Origin: Streptomyces aculeolatus
GTDB lineage: Bacteria > Actinomycetota > Actinomycetes > Streptomycetales > Streptomycetaceae
NCBI RefSeq assembly: GCF_020400605.1
Contig: NZ_JAINRD010000007.1
Location: 248,001-312,000 of the forward strand
Reading direction: 5' to 3'
Length of the DNA stretch: 64,000 nt
Shown here: one piece after another, positions 27,455-37,397 of the stretch
Position numbering within the stretch: the first letter of the stretch is position 1
How the letters are laid out: each line of letters starts with the position of its first letter
Position numbers and translations under genes: made by a program
The notes under the pieces: generated by a model
Database searches by the model: none
Seen by the model: the letters and a program-made list of their open reading frames with translations, nothing else
What the model was told of the DNA's origin: nothing

Positions 27455-27724
27455 GCCGCGTCTGTACCTTTCGCCTGGACTCGGATGTCTTCCGGGTCAT
27501 TGTCGCGAAGTGTGGACCGGGGTGATCTCCGCCTCGCCGGTCGGCGGGCGAACACGGCCTGTCACATGACCCGAAAGCGCGCATGGTGCGGGGCGTCCCG
27601 GGACTCCTCCAAGCGCGGTTTCCACCACCTTGGGCGACTGATCGATGACGCGTGGTCGCTCAGCAGGTGCGCTTCCGGTGCCGGGTGCAGTATGGAGGTA
27701 CCGGCGATCAGGAGGTGCATGATC

Positions 27725-27973
27725 ATGGCCGAGTTCATGGACGTTCACCACGGGATGCAGGGGATCACGGACGAGCAACTGCAGGAAGCGCACCGCGCGG
27801 ACCGCGCCATCGAGACCGAGGAGGGTGTGCGCTTCAAGCAAGCCTGGGCAGACCCTCAGTCCGGCGAGGTCTACTGCCTGTCGGAGGCGCCGTCGGCGGA
27901 GGCGGTGATGCGCGTTCACGAGCGCGCCGGCCACCCGGCGGACGAGATCCACGCGGTGCCGCTCACGACCTGA
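27725..27973 (+). CDS. Small DUF4242 / SCO4226-type protein
   Basis: This protein has 82 residues. AGGAGG is nine bases before the ATG at 27725; the ATG at 27719 is too close to it. The sequence 'EFMDVHHGMQGITDEQLQEA' and 'EGVRFKQAWADPQSGEVYCL' followed by 'HERAGHPADEIHAVP' matches the DUF4242 ferredoxin-like family. A Streptomyces member (SCO4226) was shown to bind nickel. Histidines 'DVHHGM' and 'HERAGHPADEIH' are candidate ligands. Cytoplasmic; partner unknown. Confidence 0.8.
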   Translation: MAEFMDVHHGMQGITDEQLQEAHRADRAIETEEGVRFKQAWADPQSGEVYCLSEAPSAEAVMRVHERAGHPADEIHAVPLTT

Positions 27974-27996
27974 CGCCGTGTGGGCCCCGGCGAGCC

Positions 27997-28413
27997 TCAC
28001 TCGAGTTCCGAGGCTCCCGGGCTCAGCGTGCCGTCCCACCGAATCACCGGACTGGCGGCGGCGAGGCTGCCCACGACGTCCGTCAACTCGCGCCCTCTGA
28101 GTTTCGGCAGCCCGAGGACTCGCCAGGGGCTGACGTCCAGGGACATCCAGACCGCCCGGTTCCTGTCGTCGAGCAGCGCCACGAGGCAGCGTACGTCCGC
28201 GGACCTCAGGGGGGCGGCGGGCACCGGGATCAGGTAGCAGCGCTCATACTCGTTCCGTTCCGCGAGCCACGTGCGCTTGCCTTGGTGGGCGAGCCCTGTC
28301 TCGGCGGCAATGGCCATGAGGCGGTCGGCCGACCGGCGGGAGAGCCGCCGCACGTGACGGTGCGCCAGTCTCGCCGCGGTTCTCCGCATGCACCGACACC
28401 TGCCCGACTTCAC
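27997..28413 (-). CDS. Hypothetical protein
   Basis: This 138-residue reading begins at a GTG (28413) or more likely at the ATG at 28389 ('MRRTAARLAHRHVRRLSRRS'), giving 130 residues. The N-terminus is arginine-rich. The centre 'CLVALLDDRNRAVWMSLDVSP' looks like a compact beta-rich core. I do not recognise the family. Its start lies about 80 bp after the end of the NADH dehydrogenase gene on the same strand, so co-transcription is possible. It is convergent with the DUF4242-like gene. Confidence 0.55.
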   Translation of the reverse strand: MKSGRCRCMRRTAARLAHRHVRRLSRRSADRLMAIAAETGLAHQGKRTWLAERNEYERCYLIPVPAAPLRSADVRCLVALLDDRNRAVWMSLDVSPWRVLGLPKLRGRELTDVVGSLAAASPVIRWDGTLSPGASELE

Positions 28414-28470
28414 GCCTGGATGGTGGGGAGAAGTATGGCAGCGCCCCGGCCGGCGGCGGCCGCGGCTCGT

Positions 28471-29796
28471 TCAGGCGGCCTGGTCCGGCTTGGAGGCGTT
28501 GGTGAAGGCTTTGCGGGGGTGTTGGACCGACTGGAGCGAGACGATGTCCCGGCCGAAGAGTGCCGCGGTCGACCAGACGGCCAGGACGCGGATCTTGCGT
28601 TCCCAGGTGGGTACGGCCAGGACGTGGTAGCCGCGGTGCATCAGCCAGGCCGGCAGTCCCTTGATCACGAGGCGCTTGTACTGGAAGATGCCGCGGCCCA
28701 TGCCCAGGGTGGCGACCACCCCGAGGCTGTCGTGGCGGTAGGGGCGGATCCTGCGGCCGCGGAGGCTGGCGACGATGTTCTTGGCGAGGCGTTTGCCCTG
28801 CCGGACGGCGTGTTGCGCGTTGGGCATCGTCAGGGCTCCGGGGACGTGGGAGGCCAGGTCCGGGATGGCGGCGTCGTCGCCGGCTGCCCAGACGTCCGCG
28901 AGGGGTTCGCCGCCGGTGCCTACGCGGAGGTCGGCGCGGGTCAGGAGGAGGCCGCGGTCGTCGAGGGGCAGGTCGGTGTGGTTGTGGACGACCGGGTTGG
29001 AGGCGTTGCCGGCGGTCCAGACGATCAGTGCCGAGTCGAACTCCTCGCCGTCGGACAGGACGATGTGGCCGTCCTTGGCGGACTCGATCTGGGCGTTGAG
29101 GTGGACGCGGGCGCCGCGCTTCTCCAGGGAGCGCACCACCCACGCGCCCGGCTTGTCCGTCACCTCGGGCAGGATGCGCCCGCGGGCCTCGACGAGGTGG
29201 AAGGACAGGTCGTCGGCGCTCAGCTCGGGGTAGGACCTGAGCGCGGCCCTGGACAGCGAGAGGAGTTCGCCGAAGCCTTCGACGCCCGAGAATCCGCCGC
29301 CGACGAACGTGAAGGTGAGCAGGGCGCGGCGCCGGGGGCCCGGAGGCAGGGAGGCCGCCTGGTCGAACGCGGTGAACAGCCGGTCGCGGATGGCGACGGC
29401 CTCTTCCACGTGCTTCAGGCCGATTGCGTGTTCGGCGACGCCGGGGATGGGGAAGGTGCGGGTCACGGCGCCCGCGGTGACCACCAGGATGTCGTAGGAC
29501 AGCGGGTAGTCCTCGCTGTGCTCGGGCCGGACGGTGACCGTGCGCTTCGCGTGGTGGATCTCGGTCACCGTCCCCGCGATCACCCGGGTGCGGCGCAGAT
29601 GCCGCCGCAGCGAGACGGCGGCGTGCCGCGCCTCGATCGATCCGGCGGTCACCTCGGGCAGGAACGGCTGGTAGGTCATGTACGGGCGGGGGTCCACGAT
29701 CGTGACGCGCGCCTCGCCCTTGCGCAGCTTCTTCTGCAGCCGCCAGGCCGTGTAGAAGCCCGCGTAACCGCCGCCGACGATCACAATCTCACGCAT
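28471..29796 (-). CDS. ndh: Type II NADH dehydrogenase / FAD-dependent oxidoreductase
   Basis: The protein has 441 residues. ATG 29796 is chosen ('MREIVIVGGGYAG') with GGGAGTGGG upstream; the reading is open further left but unconserved. The FAD Rossmann motif GGGYAG is at residues 7-12. The NAD-binding motif 'FTFVGGGFSGVEGFGEL' is near residue 165. 'DVWAAGDDAAIPD' is the second FAD contact. The family passes electrons from NADH to menaquinone without pumping protons. The C-terminal ~60 residues ('GLPAWLMHRGYHVLAVP') are amphipathic and could bind the membrane. It could instead be a related quinone reductase. Confidence 0.88.
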   Translation of the reverse strand: MREIVIVGGGYAGFYTAWRLQKKLRKGEARVTIVDPRPYMTYQPFLPEVTAGSIEARHAAVSLRRHLRRTRVIAGTVTEIHHAKRTVTVRPEHSEDYPLSYDILVVTAGAVTRTFPIPGVAEHAIGLKHVEEAVAIRDRLFTAFDQAASLPPGPRRRALLTFTFVGGGFSGVEGFGELLSLSRAALRSYPELSADDLSFHLVEARGRILPEVTDKPGAWVVRSLEKRGARVHLNAQIESAKDGHIVLSDGEEFDSALIVWTAGNASNPVVHNHTDLPLDDRGLLLTRADLRVGTGGEPLADVWAAGDDAAIPDLASHVPGALTMPNAQHAVRQGKRLAKNIVASLRGRRIRPYRHDSLGVVATLGMGRGIFQYKRLVIKGLPAWLMHRGYHVLAVPTWERKIRVLAVWSTAALFGRDIVSLQSVQHPRKAFTNASKPDQAA

Positions 29797-30211
29797 GGTC
29801 CCACTCCCGTTCCGCCGTCCGATACCAGCCGTCGCCGCCGTGGACCGGGCCACTCCCACTTCCCGGTCCGCCGGATGTTCCACCCGCTCACCTTTCTCGG
29901 TCCGCCCCATACTGCTTCTCTCCAGGGAGACGAGACAGCACCCCGTCGCGTGACGGCCCGGCGGGCGCGGGTGCGGAGGGCTACGAGCCCGGGTCGGCGA
30001 CCTTGAGCGCGTCCCCCGTGCACCCGTCTGCGGTGTGACGGCTCAACGGGTCGGCCGCCGCGTGCCATACCGGGGCGTGACGCAACTCCGCCATGATCAG
30101 GGGCTGTTTCAGCGATCCCGTTCTGGCGATACTTCCTGGGTTCTCTTCCGCACCGCGGCGCCGCGAAGCCCTCCGGCGGCTCCGCGTGGATCCAAGGGCT
30201 GGTGACCGTCG
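29797..30211. promoter_or_regulatory. Divergent intergenic region, NADH dehydrogenase / LAL regulator
   Basis: 415 bp with no supported gene. It must hold promoters for both flanking genes. I saw no clear operator or riboswitch. Confidence 0.5.
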
Positions 30212-33091
30212 GTGCCGCAAGAGCAGGCTGATCCCGCGCCCGAGGCGTCCGCCCTGGTCGGGCGGGACGACGAGCTGCGCCGGCTCGTACGGGCCGTCGG
30301 CCGGGCGCCCGGCGTGGTCGTGGTCGAGGGGGAGGCCGGGATCGGGAAGACACGGCTGGTCGGTGAGATGGCCGGGCACGGGGAACTGGCCGGGGTGCGG
30401 GTGCTGGTCGGGGGCTGCCGGCAGATCCGGGAGCCGTTTCCGCTGGGGCCCGTGCTGGATGCGGTGCGCAGGGTCGGGGACGTGGCCGCGGGGCGGCGGC
30501 TGTCCGCGGTGACGGGGGCGTTGCGGCCGCTGCTGCCCGAGCTGGCCGAGCGGCTGCCGGAGGCGCCCGCCCCGCTGCACGACCACGCCGCCGAGCGGCA
30601 CCGGGTGTTCCGCGGCCTGGTCAGCCTGCTGGCCGAGGTCGGCCGCGCCGTGCTGGTGATCGAGGACGCGCACTGGGCGGACGAGCAGACGGTGGACTTC
30701 CTCGGCTATCTGCTGGACGATCCGCCGCCCGCGCTGACCGTGGTCCTGACCTACCGCGGTGAGGAGACCGGCGCCGCGCTGCGGCAGGTCACCGCCCGGC
30801 CGCGGATCGGCGTCGGACACACCCACCTGGCGCTGCGCCCCCTGGACGCGGCGCAGACCCGGCTGCTGGCGTCCGCGATCCTGCGGACCGACGCGCACGT
30901 CTCCGAGGAGTTCGCCGTGCACCTCTGCGAGCGGGCCTCGGGGATCCCGTTCGCCATCCAGGAGTTGCTGGCCCTGCTGCGGGAGCGCGGCAGCCTGGTG
31001 CTGCGTGGCGGAAGCTGGTCCCGGCGGGCCATCGACGACCTCGACATCCCGGTCGGTGTGCGCAACTCCGTGCTGGGCCGGGTGCTGCGCCTCTCCGCGG
31101 CCGGGCAGGCGGTGGTCGGGGCGGCGGCGGTGCTGGTCGAGCCGGTGCCGGTGGAGGTGCTCGCCGCCACCAGCCAGGTGCCCGCGGCGGACACCCTGGA
31201 AGGACTGACCGAGGGGCTGGCCGCCGGGCTGCTCCAGGAGCAGGACGGCACCGTCGGCTTCCGGCACGCCCTGGCCGCGCAGGCCGTCTACGAGTCGATC
31301 CTGCTGCCCCGCCGCCAGGACCTGCACCGCCGGGCCGCCGCCGCCGTGCGCTCCCGCACCCCCGTCCCGCTCGGGCAGGTCGCCCACCACCTGCGCCAGG
31401 CCCGCCGGTACGACGCCTGGGTGGACGCGGCCGAGGCCGCCGCCGAGCAGGCGGCGGCGCTCGCCGACGACACCGAGGCGGCCCGGCTGCTGGAGGACGT
31501 GCTGCGCACCGCCCCGCTCGCGCCGGCCCGGCGCGGCGAACTCACCGTCAAACTGGGCCGCACGGCGATCGAGGCGCGCCGCTACGCGGACGTGCTCGAC
31601 CTGTTCGAGCAGGCCCTCGCCGCGGAGCAGCCGCGGGCGGTCCGCGGCCAGCTGCGGTTCTTCACCGTGCTGCTGCACGAGCAGGCCGGGTCCGAGGCTT
31701 CCGTGATGCGCGGCGCGGCGGCCGCGGCGCTGGAGGACCTGGACGAGCACCCGGTGCTGGCCGCCTGGGCCATGATCATGCTGGGGCTGCCGTACGGCGC
31801 CGAGGCGACCGCGGCCGAGCACGTGGCCTGGACCGACCGGGCGCTGGCCCTCGTCCCGCGGATCGGGGAGCGGGCCTGGGCCGCCTTCGCGCTCGGCAAG
31901 ATAACCATGATCCGGGTGATGCAGGGCGACCCGCGGTGGGCCGCGCTGACCGACCGGGTGCTGGAGCTGACCGGCGGCATCCCCGAGCACCCCAGGGAGG
32001 TCAACGCGTACGTCTCGATCGCCGACGGCGCCTGCCAGGCCGGGCAGTTCGGCACCGTACAGCGGCTGCTCGGCGCCGCCGCCGAGAGCCGCGGCGGTCA
32101 CCGCCTCCGCCTCCTCGACGACCTGGTGCGCCTCGTGCTCGACTACGACCTCGGCCACTGGGCCGGCCTGGACGAACGGGCCGCGGACCTGCACACCAGG
32201 CTTCGGGACCGGCCCAAGGGCGGGCTCACCGCCGAGTGCGTCGCGGCCGGGCTGGCGCTGGCCCGGGGGGAACTGGACGGCATCGGTGCCCGGCTCGCCG
32301 CCGCCCGGGAGGAGGCACTGGAGTCCGCGGCCGTCGACGTGCTGCTGCTCCCGGTGGCGGCCTCGCTGCGGCTGGCCGCTGCCGGCCAGGACGCCGAAGG
32401 AGGCGTGGACGCCGCGGTGGACGCGGCCCGTGCGGCGCTGCGGATCTGGGAGCTGAAGGCGTTCTGGCCGGTCGCGGTACGGGTGCTGCCGCCGTTGGCC
32501 GAGGCGCTGCTGGCCGCCGGACGAACCGCGGAGGCCCGCGAGTTGCCGGCCCGGTACAGCACCGCGGCCGACGGCCTGGACCTCCCGTTCGCGCCCGCCG
32601 CGTTCGCCCACACCCGCGGCTTCCTCGCCGCCGCGGACGGCGACCACGGCGCCGCGGCCCGGCACTTCGCCGCCGCTGCGGAGGCGTACGCCCGTATCCC
32701 GTGCCCGTACGAGCGGGCCCAGGCGAGCGAGCAGGCCGCGGTCAGCCTCGCCAGGGCCGGTGAGCCGGCCGCCGCCGCCGAGGCGCTGCGCACCGCGGTC
32801 GACGGCTACCGCGAACTCGGCGCCGCCTGGGACCTGGACCGCGCCGGCCGGCGTGCGCCCGCCCGGCACCGCGGCGGCCGGCGCGGCTACGGACTGCACC
32901 TCTCGCCCCGCGAGATGCAGGTGGCCGAACTCGTCACCAGCGGGCTGACCAGCAAGGAGGTCAGCGAGACGCTGTTCGTCTCGGTACGTACCGTGGAGAG
33001 CCACGTCAGCACGATCCTGCGGAAGCTCAACCTGCGTTCACGCGTCGAACTGGCCAACCACCTCCGGTCGCACCGAGGTCAGAACCCGTAG
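30212..33091 (+). CDS. LuxR-family ATPase (LAL) transcriptional regulator
   Basis: A 959-residue protein starting at GTG 30212. The N-terminal AAA/NB-ARC-like ATPase has Walker A 'VVEGEAGIGKTRLVGE' and Walker B 'AVLVIEDAHWADEQT'. The long alanine-rich middle is a tetratricopeptide-like helical array. The last ~65 residues are a LuxR-type HTH ('LSPREMQVAELVTSGLTSKE', then 'VSVRTVESHVSTILRKLNLR'). Large ATP-binding LuxR regulators of this size activate catabolic or antibiotic genes in actinomycetes. It lies upstream of the subtilase on the same strand, and about 5 kb from the biosynthetic cluster. Its target cannot be read from sequence. Confidence 0.92.
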   Translation: MPQEQADPAPEASALVGRDDELRRLVRAVGRAPGVVVVEGEAGIGKTRLVGEMAGHGELAGVRVLVGGCRQIREPFPLGPVLDAVRRVGDVAAGRRLSAVTGALRPLLPELAERLPEAPAPLHDHAAERHRVFRGLVSLLAEVGRAVLVIEDAHWADEQTVDFLGYLLDDPPPALTVVLTYRGEETGAALRQVTARPRIGVGHTHLALRPLDAAQTRLLASAILRTDAHVSEEFAVHLCERASGIPFAIQELLALLRERGSLVLRGGSWSRRAIDDLDIPVGVRNSVLGRVLRLSAAGQAVVGAAAVLVEPVPVEVLAATSQVPAADTLEGLTEGLAAGLLQEQDGTVGFRHALAAQAVYESILLPRRQDLHRRAAAAVRSRTPVPLGQVAHHLRQARRYDAWVDAAEAAAEQAAALADDTEAARLLEDVLRTAPLAPARRGELTVKLGRTAIEARRYADVLDLFEQALAAEQPRAVRGQLRFFTVLLHEQAGSEASVMRGAAAAALEDLDEHPVLAAWAMIMLGLPYGAEATAAEHVAWTDRALALVPRIGERAWAAFALGKITMIRVMQGDPRWAALTDRVLELTGGIPEHPREVNAYVSIADGACQAGQFGTVQRLLGAAAESRGGHRLRLLDDLVRLVLDYDLGHWAGLDERAADLHTRLRDRPKGGLTAECVAAGLALARGELDGIGARLAAAREEALESAAVDVLLLPVAASLRLAAAGQDAEGGVDAAVDAARAALRIWELKAFWPVAVRVLPPLAEALLAAGRTAEARELPARYSTAADGLDLPFAPAAFAHTRGFLAAADGDHGAAARHFAAAAEAYARIPCPYERAQASEQAAVSLARAGEPAAAAEALRTAVDGYRELGAAWDLDRAGRRAPARHRGGRRGYGLHLSPREMQVAELVTSGLTSKEVSETLFVSVRTVESHVSTILRKLNLRSRVELANHLRSHRGQNP

Positions 33092-33135
33092 TTCTACGGT
33101 GGGAGACGCCGCGCCGCCCGGCGACCCTGGCTGAC

Positions 33136-33339
33136 ATGCCCGATCAGACACATCCCGTCAGCCCCGACGACGGTGAGGCCGCGTCCGCCGCGGACGAGCC
33201 GGCGTCACCGCTCCCCGACAGCTCCCCCCTGTTCGGCGTGTCCGCGTGGTCCGACGCGGCGCCGAAACGCTCCGCCTCCGCCGAGGGGGAGTCCGAGCAC
33301 GAGGGGGAGTCCGGGGACGAGGGCTGGGTGGACGCCTGA
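33136..33339 (+). CDS. Small acidic hypothetical protein
   Basis: The 67-residue product is rich in Glu, Asp, Ser and Pro, with 'EGESEHEGESGDEGWVDA' at the C-terminus. The codon use is normal for the region but the ribosome site is poor. It sits between the LAL regulator and the subtilase on the same strand. It may be a real disordered protein or a non-coding reading. Confidence 0.35.
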   Translation: MPDQTHPVSPDDGEAASAADEPASPLPDSSPLFGVSAWSDAAPKRSASAEGESEHEGESGDEGWVDA

Positions 33340-33389
33340 CCGGCCGCACGCATCCCCTTTCCCCGTGCCGAGGAAGGCAGGAACGTCGC

Positions 33390-36300
33390 ATGTCCACAAG
33401 TAGATCGCCCGTGCCCCGCCGGGCGCGGTCCCGGCGGCGCCTGGTCATCGGCGTCGCGGTGACCGCGCTGGCCGCCGGGACGCTGACGCCGATGGCATCG
33501 CAGGCCGCCGCCGAACCCGGGAGCAGGACCGCCGTCGCCCCCGGCGGCGAGGTGGTACCCGTATCGGGCCCCGGGGCCCGTTCGTGGTCGGTCACCCTGA
33601 TCACCGGGGACACCGTGCAGGTCGCCCGGGACGGTTCCGGGCGCTTCTCGGTCACCGCGGACCCGCAGCGGCGGCCGGACGGGCACATCCCGACGTTCGA
33701 GACGTACTCCGGGCCGGAAGGCACGTTCGTCATCCCCGACGACGCACAGGCCGCTGTACGCGCCGGAATCCTGGAACGCAAGCTGTTCGACGTCGCCCAC
33801 CTGGCGAAGAACGGGTTCGCCGACGCGCGGACCGGCAGGCTGCCGCTGGTCCTCAGCTACCGGGGGGACGCGCCGCAGGGGTCCGTGGCCCGCACCGCGC
33901 GCGAACTGCCTGCGGCCGGTGCGCCGTTGTCGCTGGACTCGCTGCACGGCGCGGCTGTGAAGGTGGACAAGGGCGGCGCCGAGCGGTTCTGGGAGGCGCT
34001 GCGCGGCAAGCTGCCCGGGCCGGGCGGCGCGGGCGCCTCGGCGAAGGCGCCGAAGACGCTCGCCGGGGGCGTGGCGAAGGTGTGGCTCGACGACAAGGTC
34101 GAGGCCGTACTGGACGAGAGCGTGCCGCTGATCGGCGCTCCCGAGGCGTGGCGGAAGGGCCTGGACGGCACCGGCGTCACCGTCGCCGTCCTGGACACCG
34201 GCGTGGACGCCACCCACCCGGACCTGGCGGGGAGGATCGCCGCCAGCAAGAGCTTCGTCCAGGGCGAGGAGGTCGTGGACAAGCACGGCCACGGCACCCA
34301 CGTCGCCTCCACCATCGCCGGTTCCGGCGCGGCTTCGGACGGCTCGTACAAGGGTGTCGCCCCGGGGGCGGAGCTTGCCGTCGGCAAGGTGCTCAGCAAC
34401 GCCGGGTCGGGCAGCACCTCGCAGATCGTCGCCGGTATGGAGTGGGCCACCAAGGAGGTCGACGCGAAGATCGTGTCGATGAGCCTGGGCAGCTCCGCCA
34501 CCGACGGCAGCGACCCGCTGTCGCGGTCGGTCAACGAGCTGACCAGCTCCACGGACTCCCTGTTCGTGATCGCCGCCGGCAACGACGGCCCCGGCAGGGA
34601 GACGGTGAGCGCCCCCGGCACCGCCGACGCCGCGCTGACCGTCGCCGCCACCGACAAGTCCGACGCCCTGCCGGACTTCTCCAGCCGCGGCCCGCGGTTC
34701 GGCGACGGCGCCCTGAAGCCGGACATCGCGGCGCCCGGCGCGGGCATCGCCGCCGCCCGCGCCTCGGGTACGTCCATGGGCACGCCCGTGGACGACGACT
34801 ACACCGCCGCCAACGGCACCTCGATGGCCACCCCGCACGTCGCGGGCGCCGCGGCGGTCCTCGCGCAGCAGCACCCGGACTGGTCCTGGTCCCGGCTCAA
34901 GACCGCCCTGATGTCCACGTCCCGGGACGCTGGCCACAGCCCCGCGGAGCAGGGCGCCGGCCGGCTGGACGTGGCGCGGGCGACCGGCCAGCAGGTGACG
35001 GCGACGACCGGCGCGGTGGACTACGGCACCGTGGAGTTCAGCGAGAACGACCCGGTGGACCGTACGATCACGTACGCCAACGACGGCGACACCGACGTCA
35101 CCCTCACCCTCACCGGCGACTTCAGCGCCGAGGGGCGGCTGACCACCGGCGCCGGCACCGTGACCGTCCCGGCGCACGCCACCGCCGACGCCACCGTCAC
35201 CGTCGACCCCGGCGGTCTGGAGGAGGGCTCTTACTACGGGAGCGTCGTCGCCGCCGACGACAGCGGCAACCGCGTGGCCACGCCGGTCAACCTGCAGCGC
35301 CAGCCGAAGAAGGTCCGCCTCGACGTCAAGGTGATCGACCGCAAGGGCGACCCCGCCGACCCGGAGATGCTCTCGGTCGGCGCCTCGGCCGTGGACGTGC
35401 CCGAGGTCTACAGCCAGGGGGCGAACAGCTACGGTGAGGGCCACGCGCAGTTCCTGGTCCAGCCCGGTACCTGGAGTGTCGAAGGCTCCCTTCTCGCCAA
35501 CACCGAGGACGGCGGCCCGGGAACCGTCACGCGGCTGTACGAGCCCGAAGTGGCCGTCGGCGAGGACGGGGCCGAGATCACCCTGGACGCCCGCGACGCG
35601 GTGCGGCTGCAGTACCGCACACCTCGCCCGAGCAGTCAGAAGTGGGAGGGCATCGCGGTCCAGAGTGTGCGGACAGCGTGGGACGGGACGCCGATCCTGT
35701 CCGGGTCGTTCGGCTTGTTCCAGGGCGAGCGGTACTTCACGCCCACCAGGAAGGTGACCAAGGGCGAGTTCCTGTTCTCCACGAGGACGACACTGGCCAA
35801 CTCCCAGCTCGACATCGGCGTCACCTCTCCCACCAGGACACCCCTGGACGTGTACACCTACGGGAAGTCGGACGGGGAGTTCTCCTCCCCGCGGGGCGAG
35901 TTCACACCGTTCCCGGAGGGCCGCTACCGCAGGCAGGTGGCCGACGCGGGCCTGGCCACCGCCGAGGACATCGCGGGGGCGGACCTCAAGGGCAAGGTCG
36001 CCCTGCTGATGATGACCCCCGATCAGGAGGACGGGGCCAACTGGGGCTGCATCCTGTTCAACGACCGGCTCCAGCAGCTGAAGGACGCCGGCGCCGTCGG
36101 CGTGCTCCTCTACGCCAAGTACGTGCACCAGGGGTGCTCGGTGCCCACCGGCGGCCGCGAGAACGAGCGGGTCCCGCTGCCCGTCGGCCAGATCCTGCCC
36201 GACGAGGGACAGAAGATCCGCACCCAGATGGAGAGCGGACCGGTCACCGTCGAGATCGACAGCAACCCCGGCATCGACTACACGTACAGCCTGCTGCGGT

Positions 36301-37343
36301 ACGAGGAAGGGCAGATCCCGGCGAGCCTCACCTACACCTACAAGAACAACCAGCTCGCCACCGTCAAGTCCCGTTTCCGCCAGGCGAACGACAGCCGGTA
36401 CACCACCGAGGCGTGGCACAGCCACAAGCCGTTGGAGAAGGTCTCGTTCGCGGTCGGCTCGGCGTTCCGGTCCGGTAGCGAGCGCCCGGTGTACGTGGGC
36501 GGCTTCTACCCCGACGCGCTGCGCAACGTCCACGTCCAGACCGTGCAGCCCACCGCCGACCGCTCGGTCTCCACGGTCGTGGACCGGCCGCTGCGCACCA
36601 CGTTCGACTGGCTCTCCACCCCGCTGACGCCCGGGTGGGTACGGGGCGGCAACGTCCCCGGCGTCGACTGGAAGCTGGGCTGCTCGTTCTGCGTCCAGGG
36701 CGATCTGCTCCTGCCCACCTACGACCAGGTGATCGGGGACGGCACGGAGAGCGGGCCCACGGTCGCCAACACCAACGTCACGGTGACCCGCGACGGCGTG
36801 GAGCTGGAGCGGGTCAAGACCCCGCTGCCCGTCCCGGCGTTCCGGATGCCGAAGGAGGAGGGCACCTACCGGATCAGTCAGAGCGGCGGGGGAACGGCCA
36901 ACGAGTGGACGTTCCGCTCCCGCGTCCGTGACGAGGACACCACAGGCCCCAACGACATGTGCTTCCTCGTGCAACTCGGCAACACCGACCCGTGCAACCC
37001 GCAGCCGCTGGTGTTCGTCGGCTACGACCTGTCCGGCAGCCTGTCCCTGGACAGCACCGTCCCCGCGGGCCGCAAGCACACCTTCACGGTGGACGTGGGA
37101 CATCCCGAATCCACCGAGGGGATGCCGGAGATCGCCGGGCTGAAACTCGCCTATTCCACGGACGACGGGGCCGACTGGGAGAACGCCACCGTCCGCAAGC
37201 GCGGCGAAGGCGTCTACTCCGTCACCCTCGCCTATCCGGCCCTGGCCGAGACCTCCGGTGCCGTCAGCCTCCGGGCAGAGGCCTGGGACGACGACGGCAA
37301 CCGGGTCGAGCAGACCTCGACCAGGGCCATCACCCTGCGGTAG
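33390..37343 (+). CDS. Large secreted S8 subtilisin-like peptidase
   Basis: 1317 residues from ATG 33390. A signal peptide with a basic n-region ('RRARSRRRLVIGVAV') ends near 'ASQAAAEPG'. A propeptide follows, starting 'SVTLITGDTVQVARD'. The S8 domain carries catalytic Asp269 ('VAVLDTGVDATHPDL'), His301 ('HGHGTHVASTIAG') and Ser478 ('NGTSMATPHVAGAAA'), with the oxyanion Asn in 'VIAAGNDGPG'. The C-terminal ~800 residues are beta-rich, probably including a PA-like insert ('KGKVALLMMTPDQ') and Ig-like domains. This is the standard architecture of large Streptomyces extracellular proteases. A strong terminator follows the gene. Confidence 0.93.
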   Translation: MSTSRSPVPRRARSRRRLVIGVAVTALAAGTLTPMASQAAAEPGSRTAVAPGGEVVPVSGPGARSWSVTLITGDTVQVARDGSGRFSVTADPQRRPDGHIPTFETYSGPEGTFVIPDDAQAAVRAGILERKLFDVAHLAKNGFADARTGRLPLVLSYRGDAPQGSVARTARELPAAGAPLSLDSLHGAAVKVDKGGAERFWEALRGKLPGPGGAGASAKAPKTLAGGVAKVWLDDKVEAVLDESVPLIGAPEAWRKGLDGTGVTVAVLDTGVDATHPDLAGRIAASKSFVQGEEVVDKHGHGTHVASTIAGSGAASDGSYKGVAPGAELAVGKVLSNAGSGSTSQIVAGMEWATKEVDAKIVSMSLGSSATDGSDPLSRSVNELTSSTDSLFVIAAGNDGPGRETVSAPGTADAALTVAATDKSDALPDFSSRGPRFGDGALKPDIAAPGAGIAAARASGTSMGTPVDDDYTAANGTSMATPHVAGAAAVLAQQHPDWSWSRLKTALMSTSRDAGHSPAEQGAGRLDVARATGQQVTATTGAVDYGTVEFSENDPVDRTITYANDGDTDVTLTLTGDFSAEGRLTTGAGTVTVPAHATADATVTVDPGGLEEGSYYGSVVAADDSGNRVATPVNLQRQPKKVRLDVKVIDRKGDPADPEMLSVGASAVDVPEVYSQGANSYGEGHAQFLVQPGTWSVEGSLLANTEDGGPGTVTRLYEPEVAVGEDGAEITLDARDAVRLQYRTPRPSSQKWEGIAVQSVRTAWDGTPILSGSFGLFQGERYFTPTRKVTKGEFLFSTRTTLANSQLDIGVTSPTRTPLDVYTYGKSDGEFSSPRGEFTPFPEGRYRRQVADAGLATAEDIAGADLKGKVALLMMTPDQEDGANWGCILFNDRLQQLKDAGAVGVLLYAKYVHQGCSVPTGGRENERVPLPVGQILPDEGQKIRTQMESGPVTVEIDSNPGIDYTYSLLRYEEGQIPASLTYTYKNNQLATVKSRFRQANDSRYTTEAWHSHKPLEKVSFAVGSAFRSGSERPVYVGGFYPDALRNVHVQTVQPTADRSVSTVVDRPLRTTFDWLSTPLTPGWVRGGNVPGVDWKLGCSFCVQGDLLLPTYDQVIGDGTESGPTVANTNVTVTRDGVELERVKTPLPVPAFRMPKEEGTYRISQSGGGTANEWTFRSRVRDEDTTGPNDMCFLVQLGNTDPCNPQPLVFVGYDLSGSLSLDSTVPAGRKHTFTVDVGHPESTEGMPEIAGLKLAYSTDDGADWENATVRKRGEGVYSVTLAYPALAETSGAVSLRAEAWDDDGNRVEQTSTRAITLR

Positions 37344-37367
37344 CTCCACCCACCGCGCACACCCCAC

Positions 37368-37397
37368 GGCTGCCCCCGCCGATCGGCGGGGGCAGCC
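37368..37397. terminator. Terminator of the S8 peptidase gene
   Basis: GGCTGCCCCCGCC and GGCGGGGGCAGCC form a perfect 13-bp stem around a GATC loop, 24 bases after the stop codon. Confidence 0.88.

Noticed and set aside
30212..33091. LAL regulator as the pathway activator of the biosynthetic cluster
   Set aside because: It is 5 kb away, with a protease gene and a strong terminator between, so no sequence evidence links them.
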